Translations under genes and position numbers: made by a program
Source: Cryptococcus deneoformans JEC21
Lineage: Eukaryota > Basidiomycota > Tremellomycetes > Tremellales > Cryptococcaceae
Reading direction: 5' to 3'
NCBI RefSeq assembly: GCF_000091045.1
Contig: NC_006685.1
Coordinates: forward strand, 135,001-197,500
Length of the DNA stretch: 62,500 nt
Notes under the pieces: generated by a model
Told to the model about the DNA's origin: nothing
Databases searched by the model: none
What the model saw: the letters and a program-made list of their open reading frames with translations, nothing else
Part shown: piece by piece, positions 31,332 through 45,295 of the stretch
How the letters are laid out: the number at the start of each line of letters is the position of its first letter
How positions within the stretch are numbered: position 1 is the stretch's first letter

Positions 31332-34300
31332 ATGTCGAACGGCGTATTCTTTCTGGATGAGGAGAGAGAACGTGACGCTGTCAGTAATCCTTCTCCAACT
31401 CTCTCTCCATCCAATCCCGCAGAAGATGCAAAGTCTACGCAGCCTCTTCCGTCCCTTCAAATACCTCAAACCACTCTTGCTGCTCCTATCCCTACTCATG
31501 GAGGGCAGCCTTTACCGCAGCATCGAAAACATCCCGCGTCATTTGCAGCGACACCGTCGTTTCCTTCTCCACTGGCAAGAGCAGTAACAGTACCGTCACA
31601 TTCAGATGAATCATCGTCTTCTACACATTCATCGCCTACTCAGTCTGATGAGGAATGGGAAGGTCGTCGGAATAGTGGTCAGCGTTCGCCAAGCGAAATG
31701 TCTGGGTCGGGAACTCCGAGACGGTGGGCGGAAGGTGTACATGGAGCATACCAACGTTCGCCGTCTTTATCCCGTGCCGGCAGTCCTACCTCCCGTCCAC
31801 CCAGTCCGACAGCAGCAGGCACGAATACCCGACCTCAACCTCTTACTCCTGGTGCTTTGCTCATGCGAAGTAGGCGGTCAGGAAGTACATCCCGACACTC
31901 CCCGCCGCGGATTGCAAAGAAAGAACCCGCAACGGGTCAGAAAATGCCGCGGTTTGTCGACACCTTTAGTCGCATGCAACCCGGGGATACTGGTTCTGTG
32001 TATTCTCAAAACGGTTCCAATGGTTATGGGCATGATCAATCGAGCCCCTCCAAGACAGAGTCAGTGAGCGGTGATAGAGCTGTCGCCATTCCGTCCGCCC
32101 AAGATACTTCAAAGGAAGCGAATTCATTGGGTTTCGGTTGGGGAGCATGGGAATTATCAGGTTCGGGATCGTCCTTTGGAAATGGTGCGGGTAGTTTGAG
32201 GGATAAAGGAAAGCCCAGAGGAGACCTGAGGGATATTGGACCACCAAGCCCAAGGCGAGAAAGGGACCGAATGAGTACTATTAGGTAAGTTAAGGAACGC
32301 ATGTTTGTTGAAAAACAATCATTGACGATCATATGCTAGTGTCAGCCCAACAAAGCAAAGGCGACCATCAGACTTCCTCAACCCTGTTTTAGAAGCTCGC
32401 AAGATGCCTACCAGCAATGGTCGACCTTCTTTCGGCGGGCCGGCCGTGGCTCATCTGTCGACATCCGCGTCAATGGTCTCACCTCTCAATCCTTTACCGT
32501 CACCATGGACAACTGCTTCTGATACTTCCGTCTCTACATTCAGTCCTTCTACCAGCTCGACGAGCGAATCAGCACTGACCAGCGGCTCATCGAATACTGG
32601 AGGAGCTATCAAGCTAAACAGAGTGCCGACGAGTGTAAGGATGGCGGCGGACCTGTTGAGGAATGCGAATACTGCTAGTCCGGCTCCCATCTCCGGTAAC
32701 ACCCCTCCCGAACATCAGCTGCCAGGACGTGAAGGCCTCACAAAAGAACAAATCGATCAGGCAATCATGCCTCCGCCTCAACCCCCCGCTCCTTCAGGCC
32801 AGTATATGGAAGATGTTCGACCCGGACCTACACCGATGACGACGGCTACACCGGCACCTAGTACTGAATCTCATATCCCCTTGGCTGCTGGTCGCTCTCC
32901 GGCGATCCCATTCAAAACATCGATGGTGCCACTTTTACCACGACCAAGACCGTCATTACCTCTAGAATCGCCAGCATTATCAAGTAATGGCAATGTTCAA
33001 ATACCGACGGAATCGGTAAAGGTACACAAGTATCGGACTTCTCTCTATGAGCCTGTTAAATCCTCGAATTTATTATCCGAGTCTCCATCCGAAAGCACAT
33101 CTGGCGGTGAGAATGGTTCCCCAGCAAAATCGGATTCTGCTTCTGTCGCAACTTCTCCCTCGCGATTCGGTCTAGGCTTGAGCATACCTTCAGGCACAAC
33201 CACAGCGCCATTCCTCTCGCCTGTGCCACAATCTACAGCTACCGAAAAACCAGGAGTGGCTCAGTTGGCTCGTTTGAAAGGTGCTGCTGGCGAGAAGCAT
33301 GGGATGGCTGGAGATCTGGCGGGGATTAGCGGGATGGGAGATGCGGCCAGTCATGCGACAATGATTATGCAGAGTCGACAGGCGAAAATTCAACGATGGG
33401 GTGTCGGTTCAAATGTGCGTACTTTGCCTAGGCCAGTTTATGAAATACGCTAATTAATGCGGCGATAGCAGAGAGGCTTCGCTCCACCCATCTTCGGTCG
33501 TTCAGCAAGTGCTGGTTCTCCTGCAATGCTGGCCGCCCGGCGAGCAGATCGTCAATCAGAATGGGGTCAGCTAGATGTCAGTGGCGGAACTGCGGCTTCT
33601 TCCCCTGGAGAAGATATCCCAGCTACAGGCTCACTCGACGCTTTCTCTTGTGCAATCTCAGGTACCCTTGGACCATCAGCATCCATGCCTTCCACCCAAA
33701 CTCCAAATCCTTCTTTGCTCGGTTTAAGTTCACATGGTGCTGAAGATAACGAGATGAGAGAAGAAGCCGGATCCTGTACGAAACATCAGTTTAACGCTGG
33801 AGCAGCAGGTGTGGGCGATATTGAGTGGGTAGACTGGATGGACTGTTATAAAGGCTACAAGGAGATGAAGATTAAGGCAGAGGCGGAAGCTATGAAGGCA
33901 GAGACGTCAAAGGCGGGTGACAGCCCGGCTTTTGAAACGAAGCAACTGGGATACGAACATGCGACAAGACCATCATTGCAGGAAGAGAGGAGACCCGCAG
34001 AGAGAGCCCATGGTCGAAGATTTTCAGATCAGGAAGTGACCATTTCATCACGAAAAAGTGGGGAGAAGATTCCAGTAACGCTAACGTTGACGCCGACGGT
34101 ATCAAGGGACAGTCAGGGAGGTTCGTTACACGGCTCGATGAAAAGGCAAAGCTTGTCTTTCAAAAATTTGATTGCTGTTGAGCCAAGAATGTCCCCCACA
34201 CAACGGAGATCTAGTTTCTTTGAGAGGCAGAGGCAGTCTTCAGGGAGTTCAACCAAGACAGACCATTCGTCTGTCTTTGGCTCCGGTTCGGGGTCTGGCT

Positions 34301-37300
34301 CAGGTCTCATGAAGAAGAAAAATCTGGTATCGAAGATGGAAGGTTGGTGGAATGCTGTTAAGAGCAACTTCGTTCCTGAGCATCCTCCTGGACGACCGGG
34401 TGGTCACAGCAATCAAGGAAGAGTCAACCATTCACCAAAGCGACGTGGTAGTATACCTTCTATCACCCAACTGAAATCTGCGTATCTTGCGCCAGAACCA
34501 GCAGCCCTTCGTGGCTCCCCCAATCTACCATTGCGTCAGGTCATTTCCCACAACGAGCTTCGACAGCGTCCTCAAGGAGACAACCATTATGAGAGCGCAA
34601 GTGTCTTGGACTCCACTCCCGCTGACATAGCTCGTCTCTCGAGAAATTCATCCTCCGAAACTGCAATGCCGATCCCCCAGCACATGCTAGTCCCCCCGCC
34701 ACCACCCGTTAGACATGCCTCTACTGTTACTGAAGTAACGGAGGAACCTACCAATCCACCCAGCAGGCAGGAGCCCCCAATTCATACCTCTCTCGAAGCT
34801 CGACGACGGCAGCCCAACCTCAGGCTTGAGCTTGAGCCTCACACCCTCGCACAGCCCAGTCCCCATAGCAGCAACTCATCTGGCAGTCAGCCGCGTATGG
34901 TTCCCCTTGGTATGCCTTTGCGACTTAGCGAATCTTCCTTGAGATCCTCAGTTTATGGCCAATCACGTGGACCAGGTTTAACGCCCGGCGCTCCTAGATG
35001 GGATCAAACACCGTGGCCCGTGCATACTTTTAGTCAGCATCAAGTCGAGGATAGGGAGGATAAGCCCGTGGCGCCTGGTGCAGAATTGACTGTGGGATCT
35101 GTACGAAATCATATTAGACGTAGATTGAACGGCGCAAAAGAAGCCTGTGATGCGTCATTGAGGCGGACGATAAATTCCATCACAAAGTTTGTTGAACAGG
35201 AAAGGCAAGACGTTGGTAGACAGGAAGAAATTCCTGTGGATTACTTTGAAACGTTGAACTTGAATGACTCTGCAGTTGTTGATGGGGAAGACACAGGAAG
35301 TGAGGCAGCGTATGAGAACGAAGGGCCAAGTTCACGGGCAGGTCAGTCTTCATTCTCGCTTACTGGATAGAAAACATGGCTTACAACTGAAAAGTATCCA
35401 TTTCTTGGTCTCGAGGTCCAAGCAGGCGCCCCTCTGTCTCGTTGCACGCGATTAGTCCCAAAGCTCGGACTTCAGCGCTTGCTACTAGCCCCAGCCGAAT
35501 CGTATCGAGACGAAGGCCGAGTGCAGTACTCCCACGAACCTTTGGTCCTACAGGACGCAACGTCTCGATACCAAAAGACCGTACTCAGTCTGGCGCAAGC
35601 TCCAGGTCGACTTCACGCTCTCACTCACCCATGCCAGGACGGCAGCTCCCTCTGCAAGTTGACTCTACAGATGAAGATCGACATTTCTTGCAAGCCTTGC
35701 AAGACTTGATCGTGCAGGCTACTGAAGTGGTTGATTCCAGTGTTCACACTCTCAAATCTGGCCCAGATTCATGTGCCACCATCATCCAGCGTATCCAAAA
35801 GATAGGTGCTAAATGGGATGAGCATCCTGACTGGCCTGGACGAGAATGGTATGTTGAGATTCTCCTGGCTGTTGCCAATCTTGGCCGTGTTTTAGACTGG
35901 TGGGAAGCTGAAAAGGGCTTCTGGAACTTTGATGCCGAAACCGAGAATGACCAGCTGTTGTTCGTGTTAAAGCCGAGAGAGGAGCAAAGATTTGATCAAG
36001 AATTCCGGGCTACCTTCAGTGAGCCAAGGTATTCGCCCCTGTCTACTGCTGTATCCGTTGCTGGTGACCTGCCCCCGGCGTTAGGCCTGGATGCAACTTC
36101 ACCAATTGTGTCCAGTCCACAGACTGCAAAGTCAGAAGGTAAATTTTGTTATCCCCCTACATCGTCCATGGCTGATACATCTTCAGAGCCAGGCAAGGGC
36201 TTATCACCCAAAGCTCAAGCTATCGACGATTTGAAGTTCCTTGCCGAGCATGCTAAGAGTGTGAATATTGTGATGGAACTTAGTTTACAGGGTGAGATAG
36301 TTGAGTACGTCAACGATGCGGTGTTGGAAGTCCTAGGGTGAGTTCGAACGACTTTACTTTTCGTTGTAATTTGCTTTGACACGTCTATCGCAGGCAAGTC
36401 CCAGAAGAAGTGATAGACCATCCCATTACAGATTTGCTCGCTCCTGGTGACGCATCAGTATTTTCCGAGGCCACCCATCAGCTCATTGAGGATGATAATA
36501 ACACAGTTCAATGCCGATTCCGATTCGAAGTTCATGATCTTGCCCAAGATGAAGATGATGAACGTCAACCGGGCCCAGTATACATCGAGCTTGAGGGCGT
36601 CGGTATGCTGATGCGTGAGAACAACGAGCCATCGCACACAATGTGGGTGATGAAGCCCGTTGCCGCGACTCAGGTGGAAGCTATCACTGCGGCAGTCTTC
36701 CCTCGCGATGGCCATATCTCAACCGAGGGAATTCTTTGTCGAATTTGCGAAAGAGAGATCGTCGCTTGGTTCTTCGAAAAGCATAATGAAACCTGCGATG
36801 CGCTTCATCGCTTGGAAGCCGAGATTGCTGAGTGCGATGATTGCTTGCACGAACTTCGTCAGACCGTTGTCGATTTGGAATCTGAAGTCGACGCTGCTGC
36901 TCCCAATAATCCCGCGCAATATCAGGGGGTGCTCTTCTTCACTCTGCCTGAATCGGTTGCAGCTAGTGATGCAAAAGCCGCTACTCAATATCTTCAAGGA
37001 ATAGAAGTTCGCAAGGTTGCTCGTGAACACTTGCAGGATGTTCTCCATATATTAAGTACCGCCCGCCAGATAGAGACGCCTTACGTGCGTGAGGAAGAGG
37101 CAGATCTTCCTTCCAATATCCAGAACTATCTGTCAGAAGAGTCTGAAGATCGATTGTTGAAGATCATGAGGTGGCAACGCCCTCAGACTAATGAATTTGC
37201 TCTTAACCTCCTCTTCACCCATGTCGAAGAGCAGTTGAAAAGAAAGCACAAAGCCGTGGCGAGGATGCAGAGTACCATCAGGTATTCCGAGAAGACGAGA

Positions 37301-40300
37301 CATGAATGGGAAGATAAGGTTAATGAGATGTTGGCGGAACAAGAGGATGGTAGCGGTACGGAGAGTGAATCGGGTTCGGGTGGCAGTGAAATTGATAAGT
37401 CCCCTTCTGAGGTTCACGCAGCCCTCTCAGTCGAAAACCCAGAGTCTTCTCCACCCGGTCCAAGGAAAATAGCGCCTTTGGCCAGGCTGCCCATCACGCA
37501 AGCGCACCCCCATCGACAGCCTTCCGTTCTTGAGGAATTATCAGCTCCAACAAGTATTGCTCCTACCCCTGCGGCTCCTCAAACGATCACTACTGATCCT
37601 GCGCCTCCAGCATTAACGTCCGCTTCCTCACTGCCTACAGTCCCCATTCTGGCACCCAAAGTCAGGAACGCTCCCTTTCAATTCGGATCTAAAGTGCACA
37701 GTCCAGATATGCCACCTCCTGCGCCATCGAGACGAGTAACCCCATCTAAAACCGGTTCAACAGAACCCGAATCTATGACATCTTCACCTCTATTAATGCC
37801 CTACGGGGCCGATAGACACCATCGCCGTCGCATCTCAGGCTCTCAAGGAATGCGCGACGCGCCTCTTTCACCTAGAATCCCATCCGCTGCTCTCCGATCA
37901 AGCGTTGCTCAAACCACTATTGATGACTTTAAGATATTGAAGCCTATCAGTCGAGGTGCTTTTGGCTCTGTTTATCTTGCGAAAAAGGTTGCAACAGGTG
38001 ACTACTTCGCGATCAAGGCTTTGAAAAAGTCAGACATGATTTCAAAGAATCAAATCACCAATGTAAAGGCTGAACGAACAATTTTAATGAATCAGGCCAG
38101 CTCACCGTATGTCGCCAAACTTTTCTTTTCTTTTCAATCCAAGGATTATCTCTATCTTGTGATGGAGTACTTAAATGGCGGTGATTGTGCGTCGTTAGTC
38201 AAGACGTTGGGTGGTTTAAGTGAAGATTGGGCAAGAAATTACACGGCAGAAGTCGTCCTGGGTCTGGAGTATCTGCATAAGAGAAATATTGTCCATCGGT
38301 AAGTTCTATCTCCTTGTTTGTACGGTGCTAAATTCCAGGTGTACAGAGATATCAAACCCGATAACCTCCTTATTGACGCCCGAGGTCATTTAAAGCTGAC
38401 CGATTTTGGTCTGTCCCGAATCGGCTTGTTGAATCGTCAGGTTGGTGGTCCAAGGCCCGCTTACCTCCGAGGTATTTCACTTCGGGGCTCTGGTCAACAT
38501 CGCCTGTCAATGACTCGAACGACATCGAACTCGTCATTAATTGATTCAAACATGCTTTCACCAGAGATCAGCTCGGGTCAATCTTTGCCAAACGTGTCCC
38601 AGTCTTACTTCTCGCAAATGCGACCATCTGGGCCGGAGGATGAGTCAAGTGGCTCTGAGTCTGCGGGAATCATCCCCAAGCATGTGCGTCAAATGGCCAC
38701 TAAACTTTCTTCCGAACTCGGCACTCCTTCTGTCAATGGCAAAGAACCCCCAAAGTTCGTTGGAACTCCAGATTATCTTGCACCGGAAAGCATATTGGGT
38801 ATTGGTCAAGATGATGCGGCAGTTGATTGGTGGGCGCTGGGAGTAGTTCTGTACGAGTTTTTGTACGGCTTCCCGCCCTTCCATGCGGAAACCCCGGAGA
38901 AGGTATTCGACAACGTCGTTTCAAGAAGAATTAACTGGCACGAGGATGAGGTTGGCATCTCCCCCGAAGCTCGTGATCTGATCAATCGACTTCTGTGCTC
39001 AGACCCACAGATGCGACTAGGAGCCAATGGTGCAGAAGAAGTCAAGAGCCACCCTTATTTCGCATCTATCAATTGGGACACCATCGCCACTTCTGAAGCA
39101 AGCTTTGTGCCTGACGTCGCCGATCCCGAATCTACCGACTATTTTGACTCCCGAGGCGCGACCGTGGGCTTTCATGACGGTGGCGGCGTACCACAAGTAT
39201 CGAAGCAGACAGCAACTGACCCCAATGCGAAGGCCAACCCTGGTGCTGCTTCTATGTCTCCAAAGGCATCAGGCGAGATGGAAGCCATCGCCAATGACAT
39301 GGCCGAACAAAGTGATTTTGGCGCCTTCAACTATAAAAATCTACCAGTTTTGAAGCAAGCCAACGACGATGTCATTCGAAAATTGAGGACAGATTCTATG
39401 GCTCCTCTCAGTCAAGCATTAGAGTGTGCGCCTTCCTTGAGTAAAGGGAAACAAAGAAGATTATCCGTACAGGTGCAGAGCAAGTCCACCCGAAGGATAT
39501 CTGATCCCAATCAGGCTCCTTACACTCCTTCTCCTTCAACGTCCACGTCCTCGGCTGTCTCCACTCCATCCCGAAGCAACATGCAGCCTCCGTCTAGTTC
39601 GACCTCACACCATCCCAGGCGTTTGTCCGAGCTTGGCGCTCTCGACCGAGTCAAATCGACTGATGAGGCGGATGAACCGCGTGAGGCTCAGTCACAGACT
39701 CGATTGCGAGGTGATTCAGGGTCAAGCATCGGTAGCAATAGCACAGAATTGACAAAGCAGCGCCGTCATGCCTCTTTGCAACTGGATTTTGCCACCTCAG
39801 AGCCTTTTGGGGGTTTAGCAGAAAATAAGCATTTTGTGGGGTCGAACGTCCATAGCAGAGGATTGGATGTGTTAGTTGCAGAGGATAATCCTATATCACA
39901 AAAAGTAAGCCCATTAAAATACTGCATCACCCGTAACGCATGTTAACAAACTTTTTTCGCTATAGATCCTTGAAACACTGCTTACTCGAGTGGGATGTCG
40001 ATGTATCTGTGTGGATGATGGACCCTCAGCTTTGGCGGCGATTATGGGCAGCATTCGTGAGTAGCGCAAAGCCATGCTGCTCGATGTCTTATATGCTGAC
40101 GGAGCCATTTAGGATTCGATGTCATTATCTGCGATATTCATATGCCGGTCGTAAATGGAGAGCAAGTCGCTCGAATGATCAGATCGACCAACAATCATAA
40201 CCAGCTTACACCAAGTGAGTTGATGATTTCCAGCTTTTGCATGTAATTCAGCTAACTAAAACTACCTTAGTCATTGCTGCAACCTCGTATGAGCAATATA

Positions 40301-40455
40301 TCAATGAGGAGGGGACCCTATTCTCAGGAGTACTGGCGAAGCCTGTCACGAAGGCGGACCTCATCAGATGTTTGGCGAAGCTCGGGTTTGTAATCAGTGC
40401 CGGTGCCAGTGATGTCGCGTCAGTGCCGACAACGGCTCCTGCGGTCCAATCGTAA
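31332..40455 (+). CDS. RIM15: RIM15-type AGC kinase with PAS and response-regulator receiver domains
   Basis: Nine exons (31332-32284, 32340-33414, 33469-35341, 35395-36337, 36394-38298, 38347-39904, 39966-40056, 40113-40214, 40271-40455) give 2,894 residues. The first ~1,300 residues are Ser/Pro-rich and disordered. A PAS-like domain lies near 1,575-1,665 (GEIVEYVNDAVLEVLG). A C-x2-C-x12-H-x3-C zinc motif follows near 1,730 (CRICEREIVAWFFEKHNETC). The kinase starts near 2,120 (SRGAFGSVYLAKK), with HRDIKPDNLL, TDFGLSR and GTPDYLAPES. About 120 residues are inserted between DFG and APE, as in Rim15/Cek1/Greatwall kinases. The C-terminal receiver has VAEDN, IICDIHMP and LAKPV. Rim15 promotes quiescence when TORC1/PKA signalling falls, through endosulfine phosphorylation (family knowledge). 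Unusually long. Confidence 0.93.
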
Positions 40456-40768
40456 AACGGTATTTCCTAACCGATATGTTCTTTATGACGATATTCTTAA
40501 TGCTCAAGCGACTCCCGTTTACATATTGTAGTTTTATTTTCTTTATTTTCTTTGGTTTCTTTGATTACCATGACAGCCAGCACGTTTCAAAAATTGTAAT
40601 ATTCCGGTTTTCTTGTAGTTGTTGTCATGTCTCATGCATACCGATTTTAAGATGCACAAACAAGGAGGGAAGCTACATACAAGTCTAAAAACAAACAATA
40701 TTGAAGATACTGAAGATGCTAATATTACCGCCCAAGAATCACGAGCACATAGGCTTTATAGTACCACA
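40456..40768. other. Convergent gap between RIM15 and MRC1
   Basis: 313 bp between two stop codons facing each other, AT-rich with TTTATTTTCTTTATTT-type runs expected of terminators and 3' UTRs. No gene seen. Confidence 0.4.
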
Positions 40769-43700
40769 TCAGGCGAATTTGTCTCCTTTGGATAACCCAA
40801 CTAGGCCGCTCGAACTGCTAGACATTGTGCTACTCCTTTGCGGCATCGGCCCGGGTCTTCCTCTGCCGAAAACGTCACCGCCTACACTATTGCCCATATT
40901 TTCTCCTATACCGGAGTTCGAATTTCCTCCATTACGTCTAATAACAGAGAAATTACCGCCCCCACCACCTCTTGAATTGACGCCTCGATTATAGGTGCTT
41001 TCATTTCGCAGATAGGCTTCAAATTGCTGAAGGCGGTCACCATCTCTCTTGTGTGAAGAGTAGGTAACCTACAAAAAACCAGTCAGATCGACACTGGAAA
41101 GAGAGCAGCTGGCAGAGTAGGTACTTACGAGGTCATCATCCTCAGCAGGCACTTGCTCCATCTTTTTGGTATACCTAACGTTACGCTTGATATTGAAGTT
41201 TGAATCCTTCATAATTACGTCTTCGTCAATTCCTAGATGAATGGCAGTTGCGCGAGAACGTCCAGAGATGTGGTGCTTCACACCTAAACCTAGCTCGGCG
41301 TCCATCTCCTGATCCATGGTTTCCATGTCCCTCTGATAGTGCTTTTCATCAGCTTTGTCCGTGTGTCTTAGAAAAAGGACGGCGTAAGACTGACCTGGGC
41401 ATTCATCTTTGCAACCTTCTGGAGTCGCACTCTTCTGTCGCCGTATGATAATCTCTCGACAGGCTCAGGTTCCGGTGACAGACGCTCAACACCACCAAGC
41501 ACAGATGGGTGATACTCTTCTTCGCCAACGTCAGACTGATCAGAGTCCAGATCCCTGTGATATTCCTGCTCGAAGACATTGATCTCGCCATCTATTGGCA
41601 ATCAGCAAATGTTCCAAAAATTGACTGGATACGCTACCCACCTAGTAAACCCTCTGCTCTACCCAGTTCTCTCCTTTTTCGCTCCTTTCTAGAGAGCTTC
41701 TTCAATCTCACGCCCTCATCATCACTATCATCGTCGTAGAAGTCCTGCCCTTTTCTCCTCTTCCTATGTTCACCCTCGGTAATCTTCCTCGCCTCCTCTA
41801 GTCTTCTTGCGTCATCCTCGTCTTCAATCTGCTTTCTCATCTGTGCAGCCAGCTCATCCTGACGGGCTTTCTCCTCTGCAGAAACGGCGGCGTCGTCGAC
41901 AAGTTCCTCGAGAAAGCGATCATCTCCTTCATCTCCAGAGTTTTCGTCTTCGCCACCAGTTGTCTTCATCCATCCACCATCACCTTCGTCGCTCTCCTCG
42001 GCTTCCGCCTCAAGGAATGCAGACTTATTCTTACCCTTCTTCTTTCTCTCAGCTTCGATGATAGGGATGTCAAGGGGATTGGCTGCCAATCTGGCACCAG
42101 CGCGTAAGACGTCAAAGGCATTTTGTTGTTCCTCGGAAACTTGTGTTGGCTCAAGTTCATCGGCGCTGGCTTCAGGGGAACTTTCTCGTAAACGGTCAGG
42201 GGAACGAGGCGATCCTGAAACTCTTCTCTTGAGTCGAGTCAACTTCTGAGTAGGGCTAAATTGATCAGAAGAGACCATGTCGCCATTACGCCTCGGGAAA
42301 GTTTGTCCCATTGAATTCGCATATTGAGTATCACGCTGGGTGAGAGGAGTAGGACTGCCACCGCCAAGGGCGTAGGAAGGATCGTAATCCTCATCAGGCG
42401 TCGTCGGTTTGGTTTGGGTAAACAATCTGGAGACAGAACGTTAGCTGAAGACTAGCACTGCAGCTGTAAATAGTCAGGCGTACCCTTGTGTGTTCAGATA
42501 TCGCTTCGCAGGTTCCTCCAATTCCCTCGCCCGCTCCATTGCAGCGTCCTCAATAGCGGCAATGACGAGCTGATCATCTCTGAGCGCTTGGCTTTCAGAG
42601 ATCTGGAGAGGTGGGAGCTCTAACTGGGTTGGAAGGAGGCCGACAGGTTTCCGGTTGCGCAACTCTGCAAAAGCATCCTCCTACGAGAATCACAGTCAGT
42701 AAGGATCCAAAAGAAAGTATGAATCGCTCTACATACCCCGTCGCCAGCGTTGTCGATCTGGGTAGCATCGAATAACTGCGACATACCACCCTCACCAAAC
42801 CCTGCAAGGTCTATATCGATATCAGCGGCCAGCGGCGCGAGGTTAGAGATGGCGGTTTCTGCCAGTGGCTCGCGAGGGGTAGGAGCTTTAGGAGGCACAG
42901 ATTCATCCTCGTCGTCTGATTCAAGAACCCGTGCCGAGGCACGAGGCTTTTTACTTTTTCGTTTGAGAATAAGCGCTGAATCCTCCTCTTCCTCTTCTTC
43001 AGACTGGGATTGGTTTCCCTTGTCTCCAGAGGTGTCGGCAATAGGCTCGTCCTTCATCGGAAGTTCCTCACTTTTCTCATCTTCCTCCTCTTCACCGCTA
43101 TACACCAATTCTTGCTCTTCACTTTCATCATCCGGTGCGTACTCCCCATCATCTTCATCCTCATCTCCGTCTTCATCTTCCTCCTCACCAGCCTGTTCCG
43201 CTTGCGTTACAAGTTCATCCACGTCCTGCGTCACTCTTTCAGGCAAAATCCTCCCTCTTCCCCATTGCTCCTCCTTCTTCCCCTTCGTCATGTTCGCCTG
43301 TTGCCTATGCTTATCCAATATGTATGCATTCAACTTGGCCTGCGAGATGGCGCCGTCCCTGCCCTTCTTCTGGCCCGCAGGACGCACACCACCGTTAAGG
43401 AATTTAGAAGAAGCATGGTTGGGCGTGTGGGCGGCATGAAGGACATAGGTTTCAGTCGCTTCTTGGGACATCGACTGGGGTTTCGGACCGCCCTTCTCAA
43501 AAGGTGTGGTCGATCTGCGAGAGGCAGCAGCACGGATAATATCCAGAGTTTTAGTATTCGGTTTGACACTACCGCCTGCCCGGCCTCTACCTTCAAGAAG
43601 AAAGTCGCGCGAGCCTTGGACGATATCGAGGTCGTCGTCATCGTCTGCTTTCGATTTTGGTTTGTTTCGCAAAGCCGCTTCACGCGCCAATTTTGCCTTA

Positions 43701-45295
43701 ATTTCTTTCAAGTTTCTCATCTTCTCAGCTTGCTTCTCCGCAGCTGTATCTTTCTTCTCCTCCTTCTCCATGAATGCACCGAAATCTTGGTTTTCGTCCT
43801 CTTCTTCCTGCTCATTTGGCTCAGAAGTCCCTAGCACTCTAGAAGACTGGCTTATTCTCGATTTGGAGTAGTCACGGGAAGGGCGAAGGATTGAATTGGG
43901 AGTAGGGGAGGAGCTGATGGTGGATGTTTTGATTTGGGTCGAAGGGACGTGCACATGGGCGGTGGAACTTGGGGTGAAGAGCGTTATCGGGTCATTCTCA
44001 GAGGAGGGAATTATTAGCGGTTGTGGGGCGGGCGATGCTTCCTTGATCACGAGTTGATGAGGAGGGGGAGAGCTATCTTTCACGGCTTTCCACTTGTTGA
44101 GCCAATCGCCCAGAGGCGCCAATTTCGCATTTGGTTTAGGGAGGTGGACAGGGCGTTCTATCAAAATTCAGCAATGTTCCTGAGGCAAGATTATATTACT
44201 CACGGCGCTTTGCAGCATCGATTTCCCTATACATTGTTTCCTTATTCCGCTTGTTGAGACCCTGATTTTTGCTGTTAGTGCCGAACCATATAATGAAAAA
44301 CCATCGCAGATATCCACCTTATTATTCGACTTTTCATGTTCATCCGAATCTTTATCGTCGGAGAACAGGTCGTTCAGCTCTGCTAAGGGATCTTCACGAG
44401 CCTGCGAAAATTGTCCCTCTTTCGCTCTCTCTTGTTCTCTCTGTCCATGGGTCTCCACTTCCTCGTTTTGTTGCGCCAGAAGTGCCCCGATATCTTGATC
44501 TTCGCCATCATCCTTCTCTTTGTCAGAGTCTGCATCCTTCTCAGTAGGATTCTGCTCTGTCAACTCCTCCTGGCTAGAGAAAAGAGGAGGAGACGCGCTT
44601 TGACTGGACTCTGAACGCGCTCGGCGCTTGGGTGTTTCCTCCTCTTCCTCCTCTTCCTCATCAGACGCGATAACGCTTCGAGATTTCCCTTTTAAAAGTC
44701 GATTTAGGACATAAGACTCCTCTTCGGTCGTCTCTGAGGCCTCCGAAACTTGTAGCAGTGATTGTGGTTCTGACAATGCAGAGCTCGCTTGTGACGAGTG
44801 GCGCTTGGGTGGCGATGAGGGCGGCATGGAAAATGGTGATGCCTGCGAAGATCCGTTGACAGATACAGTAAGGCCGCCGGTCGCTTTGGCAGTTAATTTT
44901 CGTGTGTGATCTTGTTCCTCGGTGACCAAGGTAGAGGTCGAACCATTTTTACCCCTCAATTCGCCCCTCAGTCGTGCCATCTCGCGTGCCAGTTCTTCTG
45001 GGTCTTCTGCTAGCCCCGCACCATCGCGTGGGGCATCTATTTCAGCCAGCTGACTCCTCCAGTTAGATGATAGATCTGTCCATCTGTTAACAAGCGTATT
45101 ATCTCTTGCAGAAGACGGCTCGCCAAATTCAGAAGTGTTGGTAATTGAGGAAAATTCCACCTTGTCTGGTGGCGGAGAGACGTGTTTGGCGCGTCCATAT
45201 GTACGCTTAGGGGCCGGCCTAGGTGGAGAGGGCTCTGAAGGAAGAGTAGGAGCTTCCGAAGTGGGCGGCAAGGCGGTAAGAGAGGATGACAACAT
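40769..45295 (-). CDS. MRC1: MRC1/claspin replication checkpoint mediator
   Basis: A long, very acidic multi-exon protein. The start is ATG at 45295 (MLSSSLTALPPTSE) and the end is GLVGLSKGDKFA at 40769. Support: TQ/SQ-rich N-terminal parts; repeated DLFSDD and EEEE tracts; an early conserved LNKRNKETMYREIDAAKR-type segment; coiled GKKEEQWGRGRILPERVTQD; an extreme acidic stretch, then MSQLFDATQ; and the MRC1-like domain with AFLEAEAEESDEGDGGWM, DRFLEELVDDAAVSAEEKAR and QDFYDDDSDDEGVRLKKL. Mrc1/claspin travels with the replisome and relays ATR/Mec1 signals to Rad53/Cds1. Complete by appearance. An MCB-type ACGCGT lies 200 bp upstream. Confidence 0.82.

Noticed and set aside
42750..43834. Long plus-strand open frames (229 and 274 codons) inside MRC1
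   Set aside because: They are antisense shadows of acidic and Ser-rich codon runs in MRC1, giving Ser- or Leu/Phe-rich nonsense.
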